From contig JBBSCO010000088.1 in assembly GCA_038250235.1 (NCBI GenBank), positions 1-8,308 of the forward strand: 8,308 bases of DNA, read 5' to 3'. Within the stretch, counting starts at the first letter, position 1, and every line of letters starts with the position of its first letter. This document shows positions 5,107 through 8,308 of the stretch, piece after piece. This DNA is from JAAUTS01 sp038250235 (GTDB lineage: Bacteria; Verrucomicrobiota; Verrucomicrobiia; Methylacidiphilales; JAAUTS01). Position numbers and translations under genes: made by a program. The notes under the pieces were generated by a model that saw only the letters and a program-made list of their open reading frames with translations, made no database searches and was not told the origin of the DNA.

Positions 5107-6831
5107 TTATTCATCCAGCACATCGACATCTGCAGCCGTGACACGAACCACTTCTTCCACCGTGGTGATCCCGGCTAACACCTTGGCGAAACCATAATGC
5201 CGGAGAGGAATCATTCCCTCCTCCAGTGCCAGTGGACGGAGCACCGTGGCCTGTTTACGCTGGGTGATCAGGTCGGTCATTTTGTTGGACACCATGCAGA
5301 TTTCATAAATGGCGGTTCTTCCCGAATAGCCCGTCCCACGACAGTTTTCACAGCCATTGGCCTGATAGATCTGCCCCGCCTGATGTGAAGGAAACCCGAT
5401 GCTTTTGAGATAGGTTAAAGGATGGCTGGCAACGGTCTTGCAATGCGGACAAAGGCAACGCACAAGACGCTGGGCAATGAAGGCCCTGACTGCAGAACCT
5501 ACCAGGAACGGCTCCACTCCCATGTCAATCAGGCGTGTTATGCCTCCGATCGCATCATTGGTGTGCAGAGTGCTGAAGACGAGGTGGCCGGTCAAGGCCG
5601 CCCTCACGGCAATCTCTGCGGTTTCGAAATCGCGCATTTCCCCCACCATGATCACGTTGGGATCACCTCGCAGAATGCTTCGCAGGCCCACGGCAAAAGT
5701 TAGCCCGATTTCCGGTTTCACCGCAATCTGGATCACGCCGTCAAGCTTGTGCTCAACCGGATCTTCAATGGTTACAATACGTTTTTCTTTTGTATTCAGG
5801 CTTGATAGGAATGTGTAGAGCGATGTGGATTTTCCGCAGCCGGTCGGCCCGGTTACCAACACAATTCCGTTCGGCATGGCCAACAATTGCTTGATCTTGG
5901 CCTCATAGTTCGCATCCAGCCCCAACCGCACAAACTCGAACTTCTGCTGCCCCAGTAAACGCAGACTGACACTTTCCCCGCTGACGGAGGGGATGGTCGC
6001 GACACGGACGTCAATTTGCTGCCCCTCCAGTTCCAGATTGATACGGCCATCCTGGGGCAGGCGTCGCTCGGCAATGTCCAGATGTGCCATGATCTTGATA
6101 CGGGACAGAACCGAGGCCTGTAGCACCTTGATCCTGGGAGGAACAGGAACTTCATGGAGAAGACCATCAATACGGTAACGGATCTGGAGGTCATCCGCCA
6201 ATGGTTCCACATGAATATCCGTCGCGTTTTGTTCCAGAGCCTCACGCATGATCTGGTTGACGAATTTGACCACGGAAGCCTCGGAGTCGTCTTGGTCCAG
6301 GACATTGACCTCCTGCTGGATTTCCATCAGGGCCTCGTCTACTTCGCGACCTTCCAGAATCTGGTCAAATGTTTCCGCGCCGACACCATAGCCCTGCCTC
6401 AGTGCCTGTAAAATACGACGGCGGGTGGACATCATCCAGTGAATCGGCTTGTCTGTGATGGTCTGTGCTGCCACGCGCTTGGCAACCAAGTCGAAGGGAT
6501 CATAGGTCAGGATCCAAAAGGCCTGATCATCTTCAGCCACAGGTAATAATTGGTATCGCAAGGCTACCCGCGCCGGAAATTTTACCCTGAGCGTTGCGGG
6601 AACTTCCAGGACGGCCTGATCCCACCAGGGCACTCCCAACGAGGAGCTCACTCCACCCAAAAACCTGACCTCATCCAGCGTTTCCTCCTCCAGCACTGTT
6701 CCAATCAGTGATCGCTGTTGGATTCTGGCTTGTTCAAGTGATTCGTGCAATCCAGCATTCTCACAGCCGCTTTGCCGGGCAAGTTCACCGAGTAGTTGGG
6801 TCAGGGACACGAACTGAATGTAGCGGAGCAC
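5107..6831 (-). CDS. gspE: GspE/PilB-type assembly ATPase
   Basis: A 574-residue protein. The N-terminal T2SSE domain (about 30-150) is followed by a linker and the ATPase core. Visible motifs are ATDIHVEP and IRYRIDG (203-223), Walker A GPTGCGKST (328-336), the Asp box TIEDPVE (354-360), Walker B-like NVIMVGEMRD (392-401) and the His box HLVFSTLHTNDA (416-427). A zinc site of two CxxC pairs is also present (C461/C464 and C494/C497), as in GspE and PilB. It hydrolyses ATP to drive pseudopilus or pilus assembly together with GspF. Two positions depart from the usual LRQDPD and GEIRD: LRGDPN (387-392) and GEMRD. The start is GTG (6829-6831) with no clear Shine-Dalgarno. The frame stays open upstream, but the TATAAT at 6884-6889 implies a start downstream of about 6877. 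It lies divergent to the repeat protein. Confidence 0.93.
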   Translation of the reverse strand: MLRYIQFVSLTQLLGELARQSGCENAGLHESLEQARIQQRSLIGTVLEEETLDEVRFLGGVSSSLGVPWWDQAVLEVPATLRVKFPARVALRYQLLPVAEDDQAFWILTYDPFDLVAKRVAAQTITDKPIHWMMSTRRRILQALRQGYGVGAETFDQILEGREVDEALMEIQQEVNVLDQDDSEASVVKFVNQIMREALEQNATDIHVEPLADDLQIRYRIDGLLHEVPVPPRIKVLQASVLSRIKIMAHLDIAERRLPQDGRINLELEGQQIDVRVATIPSVSGESVSLRLLGQQKFEFVRLGLDANYEAKIKQLLAMPNGIVLVTGPTGCGKSTSLYTFLSSLNTKEKRIVTIEDPVEHKLDGVIQIAVKPEIGLTFAVGLRSILRGDPNVIMVGEMRDFETAEIAVRAALTGHLVFSTLHTNDAIGGITRLIDMGVEPFLVGSAVRAFIAQRLVRCLCPHCKTVASHPLTYLKSIGFPSHQAGQIYQANGCENCRGTGYSGRTAIYEICMVSNKMTDLITQRKQATVLRPLALEEGMIPLRHYGFAKVLAGITTVEEVVRVTAADVDVLDE

Positions 6832-6861
6832 AATCGCAAACCCAATGTTTTTTTCTGCGGC

Positions 6862-6891
6862 TTTCCAGGTATCGTCGCGTTTTATTATACT
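6862..6891 (+). promoter_or_regulatory. Possible sigma70 promoter for the repeat-protein gene
   Basis: TTTCCA (6862-6867, four of six matches to TTGACA), an 18-bp spacer, and TATACT (6886-6891). A transcript would begin near 6898, giving a leader of about 38 bases to the ATG at 6936. The -10 hexamer overlaps the opposite-strand -10 of gspE. Confidence 0.35.
6884..6889 (-). promoter_or_regulatory. Consensus -10 box for the gspE-gspF operon
   Basis: A perfect TATAAT on the minus strand, 53 bp upstream of the GTG at 6831. No acceptable -35 lies at 16-18 bp, so the promoter may need an activator or may be chance. It shares four bases with the plus-strand TATACT. Confidence 0.35.
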
Positions 6892-6935
6892 GACCGTCTT
6901 CCAATCCCATGGTAGGTTCCGGTCTGGATTTGATT

Positions 6936-8308
6936 ATGAGTAAATGGCTCCTTCTTGTAAGCGTTGCAACCGTCACCCTAGCCATGGGGTTTGTAGCCGG
7001 ACGTTACCTTGTACCGCCCAAAGTTCCAGCGTCCTCTTCCCTCACAAGTCCCGCTTCAGCAAATGACAGCCCCTCCACTTTAACTGCCACCACAGGCAGC
7101 AGTATCGCAGCAAACCCTCTACCAGCACCGGCCAATACTTCGAACACAAATTCGAGCCGTAATCTCTCGGAAATTCTTAAAGGCGGGGTCAATTCCTACC
7201 GCAAAATGAAAGAACTCTATCTTTACGCCGATACCCTTCAAGCTGGAGATATGCCCGCCATGATGAAAAACCTGGAATCCATGGGCCAGAGCATGGAACG
7301 GTATGGGGCTTCCAATATCCTGCTGGGACGCTGGGCTGAACTGGATCCCGATGGTGCCCTCGCCTATGCGGACAAGGTTTCCGACAGATCCATGTCCTTT
7401 GTGGTCATGAACAGCGTGTTCAGCGCCATGGCCAGCACCAACGTGGAAGCTGCCTTGGCCGCAGCCGGAAAACTCGATACCGAGGAAAAACGAAATCTCG
7501 CCCTTCAGGCCGTCTTAGGTCAGTTGGTGGACACCGATCCCGCCCGTGCCCTGCAATTGGCCAGTCAAAACGGGTTCAAAGAAAATCAATGGTTGTACTC
7601 CAACCTCTTCTCCCGTTGGGCCATGAAAGACCCCGCCGCCGCCGCTCAAGCCGCCCTTCAATTACCCCCCGGTGAAGCGCGTAATAATGCCGTGCAGGGT
7701 GTGGCATCCCAATGGTCTTTCAAGAACCGCACAGATGCCCTGGCCTGGGCGGATCAATTGCCGGAAGGACAGGATAAAAGCCAGGCCCAGGAAAATATCA
7801 TTTCCGCCTGGGTCAACAGAGACCCCAAAGCCGCAGCCGCCTATTGGGAAGCTCTTCCCTCCACCGGAAGAAAAAATGAGATGATTCACCGCATCATTCA
7901 CCAATGGGCCCAAAAAGATGTCCAGGCCGCCTTGGCTTGGGCCAACAAACTTCCCGCCTCCGATTCCAAAAATCAGGCCCTCTCCCAGGCCCTTTCCCAA
8001 TGGTCCCGCAATGATCCCAAAGCCGCCTCTTCCTATGTGGAAAATCTTCCTGCCGGAACTTCCAAAAATCAGCTCATCAGCTCGGTTGCCACCCAATGGG
8101 CAAATAGCGAGGTGAAGGCCGCCCTGAACTGGGTCGAAAAGATTGCCGACGGACAGACACGCAATAATGCCCTGCAATCCATCTCCTACCAATGGGCCCG
8201 GAACGATCCCAAAGCTGCCCTGCAATATGGTGAGTCCCTCCCGGAAGATAATGCCAAAACTAATTTCATGCGCAATGTAGTAAGCCAGTGGGCCAACAGC
8301 GATTTCAA
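6936..8308 (+). CDS. Membrane-anchored protein with tandem 32-residue helical repeats, C-terminus outside window
   Basis: The frame is open for 457 codons to the window edge. The N-terminus (MSKWLLLVSVATVTLAMGFVAG) is a signal anchor or signal peptide without a cysteine lipobox. A Ser/Thr/Ala/Pro-rich linker follows (about 29-75), then a helical region. From residue 133 onward the protein consists of 32-residue units (one of 31) of the form W-A-x-x-D-P-x-A-A-x-x-W-x-x-x-L-P, probably a helix-turn-helix solenoid acting outside the cytoplasm. Such repeats are frequent in Verrucomicrobiota proteins; no function is known to me. Neither the ATG at 6936 nor an in-frame ATG at 6909 has a good ribosome site. 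I chose 6936 because it places the hydrophobic segment right at the N-terminus. It is divergent from gspE-gspF. A link to the secretion or pilus machine is possible but unproven. Minus-strand frames here are antisense. Confidence 0.85.
   Translation, partial: MSKWLLLVSVATVTLAMGFVAGRYLVPPKVPASSSLTSPASANDSPSTLTATTGSSIAANPLPAPANTSNTNSSRNLSEILKGGVNSYRKMKELYLYADTLQAGDMPAMMKNLESMGQSMERYGASNILLGRWAELDPDGALAYADKVSDRSMSFVVMNSVFSAMASTNVEAALAAAGKLDTEEKRNLALQAVLGQLVDTDPARALQLASQNGFKENQWLYSNLFSRWAMKDPAAAAQAALQLPPGEARNNAVQGVASQWSFKNRTDALAWADQLPEGQDKSQAQENIISAWVNRDPKAAAAYWEALPSTGRKNEMIHRIIHQWAQKDVQAALAWANKLPASDSKNQALSQALSQWSRNDPKAASSYVENLPAGTSKNQLISSVATQWANSEVKAALNWVEKIADGQTRNNALQSISYQWARNDPKAALQYGESLPEDNAKTNFMRNVVSQWANSDF
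7332..8308 (+). repeat. 96-bp coding repeat array, at least ten units
   Basis: Units start at 7332, 7428, 7524 (93 bp), 7617, 7713, 7809, 7905, 8001, 8097, 8193 and 8289 (cut by the edge). From 7617 every unit begins with a Trp codon and is exactly 32 codons long. Units alternate between an A form (x-D-P-K-A-A-x-x-Y-x-E-x-L-P at 7809, 8001 and 8193) and a B form (x-V-x-A-A-L-x-W-x-x-K-(L/I) at 7905 and 8097). The true period is therefore about 192 bp. Confidence 0.85.

Noticed and set aside
7662..8225. A 187-codon glycine-rich minus-strand frame
   Set aside because: It is antisense to the 96-bp coding repeats. The apparent repeated Gly-rich pattern is just the reverse complement of the plus-strand units.
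7332..8308. CRISPR-like regular repeats
   Set aside because: The 96-bp period lies inside one open reading frame, keeps codon phase and varies mainly as protein repeats do. There are no short identical repeats with unique spacers.

Overview
The window (about 52% GC by eye, 8.3 kb) looks like chromosomal DNA of a Verrucomicrobiota/PVC-type bacterium. The main reason is the partial gene at the right end, whose 32-residue repeats of the type W-A-x-x-D-P-x-A-A-x-x-W-x-x-x-L-P are common in that phylum. A type II secretion/type IV pilus E-F gene pair and an AP2-like DNA-binding protein fit as well. The phylum is an inference; there is no rRNA or other marker here.

Left third (1-1900), an accessory, repeat-rich area. 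The first 111 bases are the N-terminus of an IS110-family transposase running off the left edge on the minus strand. It is preceded by a hairpin-rich leader, the place where IS110-group elements encode their bridge RNA, and by a perfect 34-bp palindrome. A Tat-signal protein gene of unknown function (627-1151, minus) is flanked at some distance by two direct copies of a 32-bp motif ending in a C-rich stretch. Several further inverted repeats lie between 1290 and 1710 and resemble the remains of small REP/MITE-like elements.

Middle (1680-3860). There is a small ribbon-helix-helix-like ORF, an overlapping ORF of doubtful status, and a 223-residue protein with an AP2-like N-terminus and a winged-helix-like C-terminus, all on the minus strand. 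Next comes a decayed IS3-family element. Its OrfB keeps the DDE residues but has two in-frame TAA codons, each exactly where the family has a conserved tyrosine, and OrfA is not recognisable. The element sits directly downstream of gspF.

Right half (3860-8308). gspE and gspF form a tight two-gene minus-strand operon (2-bp gap) encoding the assembly ATPase and inner-membrane platform protein of a T2SS/T4P-like machine. Divergently transcribed from it is a long membrane-anchored repeat protein that stays open to the right edge. The 104-bp intergenic region holds two opposed -10-like hexamers overlapping by four bases, so the two transcription units may be competitively coupled. No tRNA, rRNA or CRISPR array was seen.
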